Origin: Cherax quadricarinatus
Taxonomy: Eukaryota > Arthropoda > Malacostraca > Decapoda > Parastacidae
Length of the DNA: 64,000 nt
Assembly: GCF_038502225.1 (NCBI RefSeq)
Contig: NC_091312.1
Coordinates: forward strand, 36,088,832 to 36,152,831
Direction of reading: 5' to 3'
The notes under the pieces are model-generated. The model saw only the letters and a list, made by a program, of their open reading frames with translations. It made no database searches and was not told the DNA's origin. Shown in pieces: positions 51,970 through 63,204 of the stretch. Made by a program: the position numbers and the translations under genes. Each line of letters begins with the position of its first letter. Position 1 is the first letter of the stretch.

Positions 51970-52210
51970 CCCTTTCAGGGTCCAGACCCCCTGATCTGAA
52001 ATATGTTGGTCTAAGAATAAAAAAAAAAAAATATTTTTCTAATTATAAAGAATCTTTTTCCAAGAATAATGACAGAAGTATGAAATTTGATGGGAAACTT
52101 GTGGAATTACACTTTTACAAAGTTAGTGGTCTCGGCAATGTTTACGCCTCAGCGATTTTGCCCAGTTTGATTCCTATTTTAAGCCAATTCCATTGTTTCG
52201 GCTATTTAGA
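51970..52210 (+). mobile_element. 5' fragment of a family A TTAA element
   Basis: After TTAA (51966-51969) it begins CCTTTCAGGGTCCAGACCCC and follows the family through TTTGATGGGAAACTTGTGG and CCAATTCCATTGTTTCGGCT, then stops. Its start matches the right end of the 5-kb composite, so it belongs to that subfamily. Confidence 0.75.
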
Positions 52211-53862
52211 ATTTTCTGTTTTGTCAGACCATCATTTGCTCTGTTTGAGAGATGTTGACATTAATACTTAAAAAAAAAAAATCCACTATCTTACCAAACT
52301 AGACAGTTTCTTTATTGAAATTATCAACTTTTCTGTATTAATCCTTTAAAATGGTATCATTATCTTTCATGCACAAATGAACCATCCAAAAAAAAAAAAA
52401 ACTAATAAAAAAGTTTTACCATTTATTTTAATTGCATCTTTATAAATTTCATTCTGTTTACTTTTATATTTTTATTTGTCAGGTAGCTTTGAAAATTAAT
52501 TAGTGTGTACTAATATTTTTTTGATAGGCTAATGACAGCTTGACTGTTTAATTTTGTTTACCAAGAATTATTGCATGACATTGTTCTTCTGGGTTAACAG
52601 TTTTACAAAGCCTTGGACCACCACATCAGGCTATCAAGTTAATCTGTGTTGAGAAATTTCTAATTTTTTACTGCCTCATTTAGTGGTACTCTTCAACATT
52701 CTAATGTTTGACTAAGAACCAAGCAACTCATTTTTTGGCCTCTATATATGGGGGGGGGGAGATTTTGCCCCTCATCGGATTTTGCCACGACTTATTGATG
52801 TGGCCTTAAAATATGGTTTATAATTCAGTTATATGGTTTAATAATTCTTATTGCTGTACTGTATATTTTTAATATAGTGTTTGCAATAACAGTAAATTAT
52901 TCAAAATAGCAGGACACTAGTGTTCATAGTGGCAAATTATTAAAACATTTGAAAATTAATAATGCTAGCACCCAAATAATTATGTTAGCAATTTATGTTA
53001 AAAGAAACAAATAACCAAATATTTCTTGTGCTTTGTAACTCTTAACTCAAACTTTGCCATTTTGAATTCTTGTTTCTAAGAATTCCTTTGCTGTTGAAGC
53101 AGTTACAAGAGTATTACTGTATGTTGGTACTTATTAATGCTGTGTATCACTTGATGAATTATAAGCACTAAAACAAGCATAATACAATGATATATTGATG
53201 TAATTATCATATTATTTCTTATTACAGTATTGTGGTTGGCTGTTTTTTTTTTATTTTTAACATGCCATCACTTCCATCAGTTAGTAATAACCCTATTAAA
53301 ATAAATAATTTTAAATAAAATTAATAATTTGGATGAAAAGTAAAGTTTGTATACACTAGTTAATAGTATGGTTGCTGTTTATTTGAAACCCAAATATAAA
53401 TAGTAAATCTCAATGAGATAAACTTTTGGTGGGTGTGGTGTTTAATATTATATGGTTTTTAACTGTTTTCTGTTTATTGGAAGCAAACAAACAATTGAAA
53501 TAACAAATGTTTGCAACTGGTGTTTGTTTTATTTGCTGCATTGTCGCATCTACAGGACCATCCGTTTTATCTACTGAATTGAAGTACTGTCTGATATGAA
53601 ATGAGAATCTTTATGCTATTTTGTTAGTAAATGTTTTATAATTTTTTTTTTGTAAACTTAATCACTTTTCAGTGGAGTTCAATCCTAAAAAAATATTTAA
53701 TCTATCTTTAATATTAAATTTGTATTTGCATTAAACCTGAATTTTAAGGGATATGTCTTTTATGTTCACTATCAAAATTTAAAACTAAAGAAAATTAGTT
53801 TTGTTATTTTATGCATCAGTCATTACTACACTCAAGGAAACCCACAAAACATTAATAACTTT
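52211..53862. other. Intron 4 sequence, nothing recognised
   Basis: AT-rich; short G-run at 52750-52759 and A/T-runs only. Confidence 0.5.
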
Positions 53863-53874
53863 ATATCCAGTTAT

Positions 53875-54348
53875 CTAGGTAGTAGGTTGGTAGACAGCAA
53901 CCGCCCAGGGAGGTACTACCGTCCTGCCAAGTGAGTGTAAAACGAAAGCCTGTAATTGTTCTACATGATGGTAGGATTGCTGGTGTCCTTTTTTCTGTCT
54001 CATAAACATGCAAGATTTCAGGTATGTCTTGCTACTTCTACTTACACTTAGGTCACACTACACATACATGTACAAGCATATATATACACACACCCCTCTG
54101 GGTTTTCTGCTATTTTCTTTCTAGTTCTTGTTCTTGTTTATTTCCTGTTATCTCCATGGGGTAGTGGAACAGAATTCTTCCTCTGTAAGCCATGTGTGTT
54201 GCAAGAGGTGACTAAAATGCTGGGAGCAGGGGGCTACTAACCCCTTCTCCTGTATAAATTACTAAATTTAAAAAGAGAAACTCTTGTTTTTCTTTTTGGG
54301 CCACCCTGCCTCGGTGGGATACGGCCGGTTTGTTGAAAGAAGAAGAAG
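53875..54348 (+). mobile_element. Full-length SINE-like element, 12-bp target duplication
   Basis: Reference copy: CTAGGTAGTAGGTTGGTAGA head, CTACACATACATGTACAAGC, TTATCTCCATGGGGTAGTGG, TGACTAAAATGCTGGGAGCA, CTAACCCCTTCTCCTGTA, tail GGTGGGATACGGCCGGTTTG and (GAA)n. Flanks ATATCCAGTTAT (53863-53874) and ATATCCAATTAT (54349-54360). Confidence 0.92.
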
Positions 54349-54671
54349 ATATCCAATTATGTACTGTGAGTGAAAGATAACCTATTACCCTCATTTCACT
54401 AATTTCCATATGCTGTACTATCACTCTGCAGAGTATAATATAGCTTTGTATACTAGCAAATCACAGAAAACTCGGTCATAACCTAGTGATACTAAGCAAT
54501 GATCAAAGTATGTATTTGGAATTTCAAGTTACTGGGTAAAGAACCTCCTCTCTTGACAATGACATTTTAACTGTATTGAATTTTGTGTTATTATTTATGA
54601 AGTTAACTATAATTTTCTTAAGAGCATTTTATTTGGCTATAATTTTAGTTTACTGAGGAGAAAATTTATTA

Positions 54672-57600
54672 TTTTTTTTTATTATTAGCACACTGGCCAA
54701 TTCCCACCAAGGCAGGGTGGCCCAAAAAAGAAAAACTTTCACCATCATTCACTCCATCACTGTCTTGCAAGAAGGGTGCTTTACACTACAGTTTTTAAAC
54801 TGCAACATTAACACCCCTCCTTCAGAGTGCAGGCACTGTACTTCCCATCTCCAGGACTCAAGTCCGGCCTGACGGTTTCCCTGAATCCCTTCATAAATGT
54901 TACTTTGCTCACACTCCAACAGCATGTCAAGTATTAAAAATCATTTGTCTCCATTCACTCCTATCAAACACGCTCATGCATGCCCGCTGGAAGTCCAAGC
55001 CCCTCCCACACAAAACCTCCTTTACCCCCTCCCTCCAAGTTTTCCTAGGCTGACCCCTACCCCGCCTTCCTTCCACTACAGACTGATACACTCTTGAAGT
55101 CATTCTGCTTCGCTCCATTCTCTCTACATGTCCGAACCACCTTAACAACCCTTCCTCAGCCCTCTGGACAAGAGTTTTGGCAATCCCGCACCTCCTCCTA
55201 ACTTCCAAACTACGAATTCTCTGCATTATGTTCACGCCACACATTGCCCTCAGACATGACATCTCCACTGCCTCCAGCCTTCTCCTTGCTGCAACATTCA
55301 TCACCCATGCTTCACAACCATATAAGAGCGTTGGTAAAACTATACTCTCATACATTCCCCTCTTTGCCTCCAAGGACAAAGTTCTTTGTCTCCACAGACT
55401 CCTAAGTGCACCGCTCACCCTTTTCCCCTCGTCAATTCTATGATTCACCTCATCTTTCATAGACCCATCCGCTGAAACGTCCACTCCCAAATATCTGAAT
55501 ACATTCACCTCCTCCACTCTCCCTCCAATCTGATATCCAATCTTTCATCACCTAATCTTTTTGTTATCCTCATAACCTTACTCTTTCCTGTATTCACTTT
55601 TAATTTTCTTCTTTTACATACCCTACCAAATTCATCCACCAACCTCTGCAACTTCTCTTCAGAATCTCCCAAGAGCAGTGTCATCAGCAAAGAGCAACTG
55701 TGACAACTCCCACTTTGTGTGATTCTTCATCTTTTAACTCCACGCCTCTTGCCAAGACCCTCGCATTTACTTCTCTTACAACCCCATCTGTAAATATATT
55801 AAACAACCACGGTGACATCACACATCCTTGTCTAAGGCCTACTTTTACTGGGAAATAATCTCCCTCTCTCCTACATACTCTAACTTGAGCCTCACTATCC
55901 TCGTAAAAACTCTTCACTGCTTTCAGTAACCTACCTCCTATACCATACACCTGCAACATCTGCCACATTGCCCCCCTATCCACCCTGTCATATGCTTTTT
56001 CCAAATCCATAAATGCCACAAAAGCCTCTTTAGCCTTATCTAAATACTGTTCACTTATATGTTTCACTGTAAACACCTGGTCCACACACCCCCTACCTTT
56101 CCTAAAGCCTACTTGTTCATCTGCTATCCTATTCTCCGTCTTACTTTTAATTCTTTCAATAATAACTCTACCATACACTTTACCAGGTATACTCAGCAGA
56201 CTTATCCCCCTATAATTTTTGCACTCTCTTTTGTCCCCTTTGCCTTTATACAAAGGAACTATGCATGCTCTCTGCCAATCCCTAGGTACCTTACCCCCTT
56301 CCATACATTTATTAAATAATAGCACCAACCACTCCAAAACTATATCCCCACCTGCTTTTAACATTTCTATCTTTATCCCATCAATCCCAGTTGCCTTACC
56401 CCCTTTCATTTTACCTACTGCCTCACAAACTTCCCCCACACTCACAACTGGCTCTTCCTCACTCCTACAAGATGTTATTCCTCCTTGCCCTATACATGAA
56501 ATCACAGCTTCCCTATCTTCATCAACATTTAACAATTCCTCAAAATATTCCCTCCATCTTCCCAATACCTCTAACTCTCCATTTAATAACTCTCCTCTCC
56601 TATTTTTAACTGACAAATCCATTTGTTCTCTAGGCTTCCTCAACTTGTTAATCTCACTCCAAAACTTTTTCTTATTTTCAACAAAATTTGTTGATAACAT
56701 CTCACCCACTCTCTCATTTGCTCTCTTTTTACATTGCTTCACCACTCTCTTAACCTCTCTCTTTTTCTCCATATACTCTTCCCTCCTTGCATCACTTGTA
56801 CTTTGTAAAAACTTCTCATATGCTAACTTTTCCTCCCTTACTACTCTCTTTACATCATCATTCCACCAATCGCTCCTCTTCCCTCCCGCACCCGCCTTCC
56901 TGTAACCACAAACTTCTGCTGAACACTCTTAACACTACATTTTTAAACCTACCCCATACCTCTTCGACCCCATTGCCTATGCTCTCATTAGCCCATCTAT
57001 CCTCCAATAGCTGTTTATATTTTACCCTAACCGCCTCCTCTTTTAGTTTATAAACCTTCACCTCTCTCTTCTCTGATGCTTCTATTCTCCTTGTATCCCA
57101 TCTACCCTTTACTCTTAGTGTAGCTACAACTAAAAAGTGATCTGATATATCTGTGGCCCCTCTATAAACATGTACATCCTGAAGTCTACTCAACAGTCTT
57201 TTATCTACTAATACATAATCCAACAAACTACTGTCATTTCGCCCTACATCATATCTTGTATACTTATTTATCCTCTTTTTCTTAAAATATGTATTACCTA
57301 TAACTAAACCCCTTTCTATACAAAGTTCAATCAGAGGGCTCCCATTATCATTTACACCTGGCACTCCAAACTTACCTACCACACCCTCTCTAAAAGTTTC
57401 TCCTACTTTAGCATTCAGGTCCCTTACCACAATTACTCTCTCACTTGGTTCAAAGGTTCCTATACATTCACTTAACATCTCCCAAAATTTCTCTCTCTCT
57501 CTCCTCTACATTCCTCTCTTCTCCAGGTGCATACACGCTTATTATGATCCACTTTTTGCATCCAGCCTTTACTTTAATCCACGTAATCCTTGAATTTACA

Positions 57601-58053
57601 CATTCATATTCTCTTTTTTCCTTCCATAACTGATCCTTCAACATTATTGCTACCCCTTCCTTAGCTCTATCTCTCTCAGATACTCCAGATTTAATCCCAT
57701 TTATTTTCCCTCACTGAAACTCCCCTACCCCCTTCAGCTTTGTTTCGCTTAGGGCCAGGACATCCAACTTCTTTTCATTCATAACATCAGCAATCATCTG
57801 TTTCTTGTCATCCGCACTACATCCACGCACATTCAAGCATCCCAGTTTTATGAAGTTTTTCTTCTTCTCTTTTTTTAGAAAATGTTTACAGGAGGAGGGG
57901 TTACTAGCCCATTGCTCCTGGCATTTTAGTCGCCTCATATGACATGCATGGCTTACGGAGGAAAGATTCTTTTCCACTTCCCCATGGACAATAGACGAAA
58001 TAAAGAAGAACAAGAGCTATTTAGAAAAAGGAGAAAAACCTAGATGTATGTAT
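54672..58053 (-). pseudogene. Near-complete RTE-type LINE: leader, APE endonuclease, RT, C-terminal domain
   Basis: The most complete LINE here, minus strand. 58053-57880 is the SINE-like leader. 57880-56858 is the endonuclease: FIKLGCLNVRGCSADDKKQM, LDVLALSETKLKG, then RDLNAKVGETF, DYVLVDKRLLS and ISDHFLVV. 56772-55684 is RT: LYKGKGDKRECKNYRGISLL, FMDLEKAYDRV (residues ~254-264) and GLRQGCVMSPWLFNIF. 55690-54927 holds the post-palm C-terminal domain. Small deletions break the frame (2 nt near 55717, 2 nt near 55677 removing the FADD box, 4 nt near 55516), and an endonuclease stop lies between 57711 and 57478. The tail GGCCACCCTGCCTTGGTGGG ends in (ATA)n. RTE elements prime from such short 3' tails. 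It is inactive, but the source family looks recent. Confidence 0.92.
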
Positions 58054-59022
58054 CTTTCTTCTTTCTTTCAACACACCGGCCGTATCCCACCGAGGCAGGG
58101 TGGCCCAAAAGAAAAAACCAAAGTTTCTCCTTTCAAATTTAGTAATATATACAGGAGAGGTGGTTGAGGTGGTTCGGACATGTAGAGAGAATGGAGCGAA
58201 ACAGAATGACTTCAAGAGTGTATCAGTCTGTAGTGGAAGGAAGGCGGGGTAGGGGTCGGCCTAGGAAGGGTTGGAGGGAGGGGGTAAAGGAGGTTTTGTG
58301 TGCGAGGGGCTTGGACTTCCAGCAGGCATGCTTGAGCGTGTTTGATAGGAGTGAATGGAGACAAATGGTTTTTAATACTTGACGTGCTGTTGGAGTGTGA
58401 GCAAAGTAACATTTATGAAGGGATTCAGGGAAACCGGCAGGCCGGACTTGAGTCCTGGAGATGGGAAGTACAGTGCCTGCACTCTGAAGGAGGGGTGTTA
58501 ATGTTGCAGTTTAAAAACTGTAGTGTAAAGCACCCTTCTGGCAAGACAGTGATGGAGTGAATGATGGTGAAAGTTTTTCTTTTTCGGGCCACCCTGCCTT
58601 GGTGGGAATCGGCCGGTGTGATAATAATAAAAAAAAAAAAAATACAGGAGAAGGGGGTTACTAGCCCCATGCTCCCGGCATTTTAGTCGCCTCTTACAAC
58701 ACGCATGGCTTACGGAGGAAGAATTCTGTTCCACTTCCCCATGGAGATAAGAGGAAATAAACAAGAACAAGAACTAGAAAGAAAATTGAAGAAAACCCAG
58801 AGGGGTATGTATATATATGCTTGTACATGTATGTGTAGTGTGACCTGAGTGTAAGTAGAAGTAGCAAGACGTACCTGAAATTTTGCATGTTCATGAGACA
58901 GAAAAAAGGACACCAGCAATCCTACCATCATGTAAAACAATTACAGGCTTTCGTGTTACACTCACTTGGCAGGACGGTAGTACCTCTCTGGGCGGTTGCT
59001 GTCTACCAACCTACTACCTAGG
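58054..59022 (-). mobile_element. SINE-like element carrying a nested LINE fragment
   Basis: Flanked by exact 12-bp repeats AGATGTATGTAT (58042-58053, 59023-59034). Reading minus: head at 59022, body, interrupted at 58159-58641 by a plus-strand RTE end, tail at 58060-58100. Without the insert it is ~470 bp. Confidence 0.9.
58159..58641 (+). mobile_element. 5'-truncated RTE LINE end nested in a SINE-like element
   Basis: ATACAGGAGA at 58149-58158 and 58642-58651 is the duplication. It contains the last 72 codons (LRMRWFGHVERMERNR-type start to RQMVFNT), the 3' UTR and tail with (ATA)n and an A-run. Confidence 0.92.
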
Positions 59023-59031
59023 AGATGTATG

Positions 59032-59064
<33 letters not shown>

Positions 59065-59187
59065 GCATGCGCGTGTCTGTGAAGTGTGACCAAAGTGTAA
59101 GTAGGAGTAGCAAGATATCCCTGTTATCTAGCGTGTTTATGAGACAGAAAGAGACACCAGCAGTCCTACCATCATGTAATTTATATA

Positions 59188-59836
59188 TCCTACATACATA
59201 TATACATACATACTTACATAACAATTATCTTTATTTGAATGAACTTGCAGGAGACATAAACAAAGTTTGAGCTGTATATTTTAATCTCTTCCTAAAATCC
59301 TTTTTGAGCAGATACAAAAGGGAAGAGAGAAAATGTATTTATAGGATATATAAATGTATGCATCTCAATATTATAATTTTAACCATTACTATTAACCATA
59401 GGGTGAAGATTATCTTTCCTTGATAATAATACTGTGCTGTGGTACAGAAGTTCTTTTAATACTGAAATGTTTAAGTGCTATGGCACAAAAACATTTTGTA
59501 AAGAACTAAAATGCTTATTTGGAATAAAATTTTATTAATATGGTGATTCAGATAACTGTAATAAGTGATACTTTCAAAACAATGGGTCTGTAATTTTTAA
59601 GATAATTGTATTTAATCATAAGAGACACATTCCTTAACAAAACAACATGGAGTTGCATTGCTGTAATTTTTGGCATTGGAGATGGTAAATTATCACACAG
59701 AAAATATTTCTAAAAGTAAATCATCATATCAACCAGTATGAAATTCAGTAGAATAAATTTTTTCTTTTGTTTGGCTTGCGTTTGCTTTGCTTGTGTGTGC
59801 TAACACTGATCTCCCCCCTCCCCCCCACTAATTCAG
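59188..59836. other. Intron 4 end, nothing recognised
   Basis: AT-rich, closing in the C-rich acceptor tract CTCCCCCCTCCCCCCCAC before the exon at 59837. Confidence 0.6.
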
Positions 59837-60000
59837 CTCGTCTCATAGTCCGGAAAGTGGAATCGGCCTCAGCCACAACTCCCTGCCTGGCTCTGACACC
59901 TATGATCAACCGGATGGTGGTGACGATGATAACGCAGAGTTCTATGATGCTGAACCTCTACCTATTATTGGAACATGTCGAGCACTGTACAGTTTTGAAG
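59837..60000 (+). CDS. Cip4: Cip4/TOCA-1-like exon: acidic linker and start of SH3 domain
   Basis: 164-nt exon with acceptor CCCACTAATTCAG and donor GTATGT, entering in phase 2 and leaving in phase 1. In the frame set by the exon at 37166 it reads SSHSPESGIGLSHNSLPGSD, TYDQPDGGDDDNAEFYDAEP and LPIIGTCRALYSFE. GTCRALYSFE is the first strand of an SH3 domain (ALYxFE/ALYDY motif), preceded by the acidic FYD segment as in Cip4/FNBP1 proteins. The SH3 domain recruits N-WASP/WASP and dynamin. The RT loop and the remainder of the domain must lie in exons beyond 64000. A longer open frame in another phase exists here but gives no recognisable protein. Confidence 0.92.
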
Positions 60001-60064
60001 GTATGTACCCACTTTTTGGATGTTGTATAAACAATAAATAATTTTTGAAGTCAGTAGCTGTCTT

Positions 60065-60525
60065 CTGTCAAGGTTGGGTAATCTAAAGAAGAAAGCACAT
60101 TCACCAATATTCATTCAATCACCATCTTTCCAGATGTGTGTTGACATCACAGCCACATTACCCTCCAATTGTAACATCCCCACCCCTCCTCCTGAGTGTA
60201 GGCACTGCCCTTCCCACCCCCAGGACTCGAGTCAGGCTAACTAGTTTATCGTGAATCCCTTAATAAGTTCTTCCTGCTTACACTCCAACAGGACTTGTCT
60301 CCTTGCACTCATATCTAACATGCTCACACAACACTGCTGGATCCTCAAGCCCCTAAAATTCAGAGCCCCTTGTACCCCTTCCCTCCAACTGTTCATGGTG
60401 ACCCTTTTTCCTCCTCCTTTCCACCCCAGATTTATACACCCTCTATGTCATCCTATCCCTCTCCATCCTCTCTACATGCCTAGACAACCTCAACAACACC
60501 TCCTCAGCCTTTTATTTTCTCCAAA
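60065..60525 (-). mobile_element. Old RTE-type LINE 3' fragment
   Basis: Diverged minus-strand 3' UTR and C-terminal remnant (CACATTCACCAATATTCATT, CACCCCTCCTCCTGAGTGTA, GGACTCGAGTCAGGCTAACT, CTACATGCCTAGACAACCTC). No frame. Confidence 0.65.
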
Positions 60526-60589
60526 AAAATTAAAAATCATGGTGGAGTGATGAAGAGCATAAGTCAGAGGGCCGAGAAAATATTTTATT

Positions 60590-61143
60590 TTATTAACACA
60601 CTGGCCGATTCCCACCAAGGCAGGGTGGCCCGAAAAAGAAAAACTTTCACCATCATTCACTCCATCACTGTCTTGCCAGAAGGGTGCTTTACACTAGAGT
60701 TTTTAAACTGCAACATTAACACGCTTCCTTCAGAGTGCAGGCACTGTACTTCCCATCTCCAGGACTCAAGTCCGGCCTGCCGGTTTCCCCGAATCCCTTC
60801 ATAAATGTTACTTTGCTCACACTCCAACAGCACGTCAAGTATTAAAAACCATTTGTCTCCATTCACTCCTATTAAACAGGCTCACGCATGGCCGCTGGAA
60901 GTCCAAGCCCCTCGCACACAAGACCTCCTTTACCCCCTCCCTCCAACCTTTCCTAGGCCGACCCCTACCCCGCCTTCCTTCCACTACAGACTGATACACT
61001 CTTGAAGTCATTCTGTTTCGCTCCATTCTCTCTACATGTCCGAACCACCTCAACAACCCTTCCTCAGCCCTCTGGACAACAGTTTTGGCAATCCCGCACC
61101 TCCTCCTAACTTCCAAACTACGAATTCTCTGCATTATATTCAC
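60590..61143 (-). mobile_element. 5'-truncated RTE LINE end
   Basis: Young copy of the 54672 subfamily: tail at 60600-60630, 3' UTR, and frame 60835-61143 (MQRIRSLEVRRRCGIAKTVV to RQMVFNT). It ends abruptly at 61143 where Tigger-like sequence begins. Confidence 0.9.
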
Positions 61144-63000
61144 ACTTGGAGGAAACTATGGCCACAGTGTGTACAAGAGAGGGATTCTGAAGGGTTTGGG
61201 GCTAACCCTCAGGAGCCTGTGCCAGTAGTGGAAGTTATTATGTGATTGGGTAAGTCTATGGGGTTGGGGGTTTGTGGTGAGGATGTGGAAGAGTTGGTGC
61301 AGAACGACGATCAAGAATTAACCACTGCAGACCTGCAAGAGCTTGATGTGCAACAGCAACAGATAACAGCTCAGGAATGTGCTTCAGAGCAGGAGGAAGA
61401 GAGACGGAAGAAGTTGCCTTCGTCAAGGATTAAAGAAATGTGTACAATGTTTACAAAGGTGCAAGTATTTATGGATGAATTTTATCCTGTCACAGCTGTT
61501 GCAAGCCGTATTGGCAACATGTGCAATGACACTCTTGTGTCTCATTTTAGGGAAATCCTAAGGGCACATGAGAAACAGAGCTCTCTGGACAGTTTTTTGG
61601 TGCGACAGGGGTCCAGCGACTCTCAAGCTGGTCCTAGTGGCATTAACCCTTTGGGGGTCGACAGGTCCTCTCAGAGACTTGTTCTCAGGGTCGGCCAAAT
61701 TTCAAAAAAAAAAAAAAAAATAAAAATTTTTCTTATGAAAAGATAGAGAATTTTTTCCCGATCATCATGACACCAAAAGTATGAAATCTGACGGAAAACT
61801 TATGGAATTATGCTCTCGCGAAGTTAGCGGTCTTGACAGTGTTTACGCATCAGCGATTTTGCCCACTTTGAGCCCTATTTTCGGCCAATTCCAGTGTACT
61901 AGTCGACAAAAATCATAACTATTTTGCTAAAACTCCATTTTTGTCTATCGAATGAGTACAAGAAACCACTCATTTACCGATTTCAACTATCCAATAAAGT
62001 GGTCAGAATTTAGCAATTTTGCCAATTTCACACAAATTTCAAAAGATGCCAATTTCCGAATAGGGTCCAGAATAAACAAGAAAGACATTCCTGGCACTAA
62101 AATAACAAGTTCTCTGTTCGTTAGTCACATCCCCAGGCCCCTATTATATTTCTTTGGCTTTCCACTTTGAATTTTTATTCTTACAAAAAAAATAAGATTT
62201 ACTGTTATGCAGACTATTGCATTAGTGTAGAAATGGTATAAATAATATCAGCGCACTTGTGAAAGAATATTAGACTCACCAGTTGATGTGTATTGGACGC
62301 TTGGCATGATTTGTTTACTTTTGAACTTTGGTAAAAATCGAACATTTCTGCTACTTTGAGCTCAATTTCAAGGTACTTTTCATTGTAAAACCAGTCAAAA
62401 TCATCTCAATTTCTGTAATATGTCTTCCATTCTATAAAATGAGACCAAGAAAACTAGAATACAACAATAAATACCATACGAAAATACAGTGCAAAGTCGC
62501 TGTTTTAATCCAAAAACACGGTCAAAGTTTTTTCTCTCTCATTACGCACTGTGTGCTGCAGGATTTTTTTGATACTGCGCACACTGACCACATAGACCCC
62601 ATTCTTACATATGTAAGCGCTAGAATTTAGGCGTACTAGTACGTCAAAAACCCTGGGTCGTAAGACGTACTAGTACGTCCGAAACCCCCAAAGGGTTAAA
62701 AAACCAAGAAGGGAGGTAACCCCAGAAAAGGACTTGTTACCTGAAGTCTTTATGGAAGGGGATTCCCCTTCCAAACAATAGGAAACTTGAATCTCCCCTG
62801 CTGCTGGCACATCACTCATCAACAACTCCACAGTAAAGGTAAGTGGCATTTAATTATTGTTTATTTTGCATGTACCATTTGTTGCTGTGTAGGGAAATGT
62901 ATATTTCATTGTAAAAAAAAAAATATACTTTTGGGTGTCTGGAATGGATTAATTGGATTTCCATTATTTCTTATGGGGAAAATTAATTCAGTTAAAGGCT
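61144..63000 (+). pseudogene. Tigger/pogo-like transposase C-terminal remnant, interrupted by a family A element
   Basis: Frames from 61150 read WRKLWPQCVQERDSEGFGAN, then after a stop VEELVQNDDQELTTADLQEL, SRIKEMCTMFTKVQVFMDEF, TAVASRIGNMCNDTLVSHFR and SLDSFLVRQGSSDSQAGPSG. This is the region downstream of the DDE domain in Tigger-type transposases (the WxKLWP and ELxxxDLxEL motifs). The frame is then cut by the TTAA element 61647-62695 and resumes at 62700 with AGAAGGGAGGTAACCCCAGA. The element's outer part continues to about 63000 (TTGGATTTCCATTATTTC). No terminal repeat is visible on the right. It is a relative of 19609-20583. Confidence 0.82.
61647..62695 (+). mobile_element. Family A TTAA element, 1049 bp, with proven insertion site
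   Basis: TTAA at 61643-61646 and 62696-62699. Ends CCCTTTGGGGGTCGACAGG and CCGAAACCCCCAAAGGG. The related Tigger copy at 19906-20313 has the same site uninterrupted (GGCATTAAAAGAAGAAGGGA on its coding strand). The terminal sequence differs from copies at 35738, 46191 and 49066, marking a separate subfamily. The subterminal palindrome is GACGTACTAGTACGTC (62664-62679). Confidence 0.93.
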
Positions 63001-63192
63001 AGCTCTTTACAGTGTTTTGCCTTATGGCGTTCCGCTAGTATGGTGATTTCAAATTATGACCAAAACTCGCTATACGGCAACCTGTCTTTCTAATACAGCA
63101 CGCGCCACCCGGTTTGTTTACATTCTCCGTAAGCACATCTCTCTATTATGTCTGGAAACTTTCCAAAATTTCAAGTGTTTCAAAGTTATTAC
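63001..63192. other. Unassigned sequence between Tigger remnant and SINE-like element
   Basis: No element end recognised, though it may still belong to the Tigger-like copy's outer region. Confidence 0.4.
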
Positions 63193-63204
63193 ATATTTTA
63201 TATA

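Larger units (their letters stand above)
57890..59187 (-). repeat. Older leader copy split by a younger SINE-like insertion
   Basis: 57890-58053 carries the leader body on the minus strand (complement of GGCGACTAAAATGCCAGGAG and TCCATGGGGAAGTGG) and 59035-59187 its head side (complement of GGTGTCTCTTTCTGTCTCAT and CTTACACTTTGGTCACACTT). The two halves are separated by the SINE-like element 58054-59022 with an AGATGTATGTAT duplication. A (TA)n run fills 59038-59062. This is the leader of the LINE ending at 54672. Confidence 0.8.

Noticed and set aside
56219..56905. 228-codon open frame on the + strand
   Set aside because: Antisense shadow of the LINE RT ORF on the minus strand; Ser/Leu/Pro-rich with no domain.
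59767..60030. 87-codon ORF over the last exon
   Set aside because: Wrong frame; the frame joined to the exon at 37166 gives the SH3 start GTCRALYSFE.
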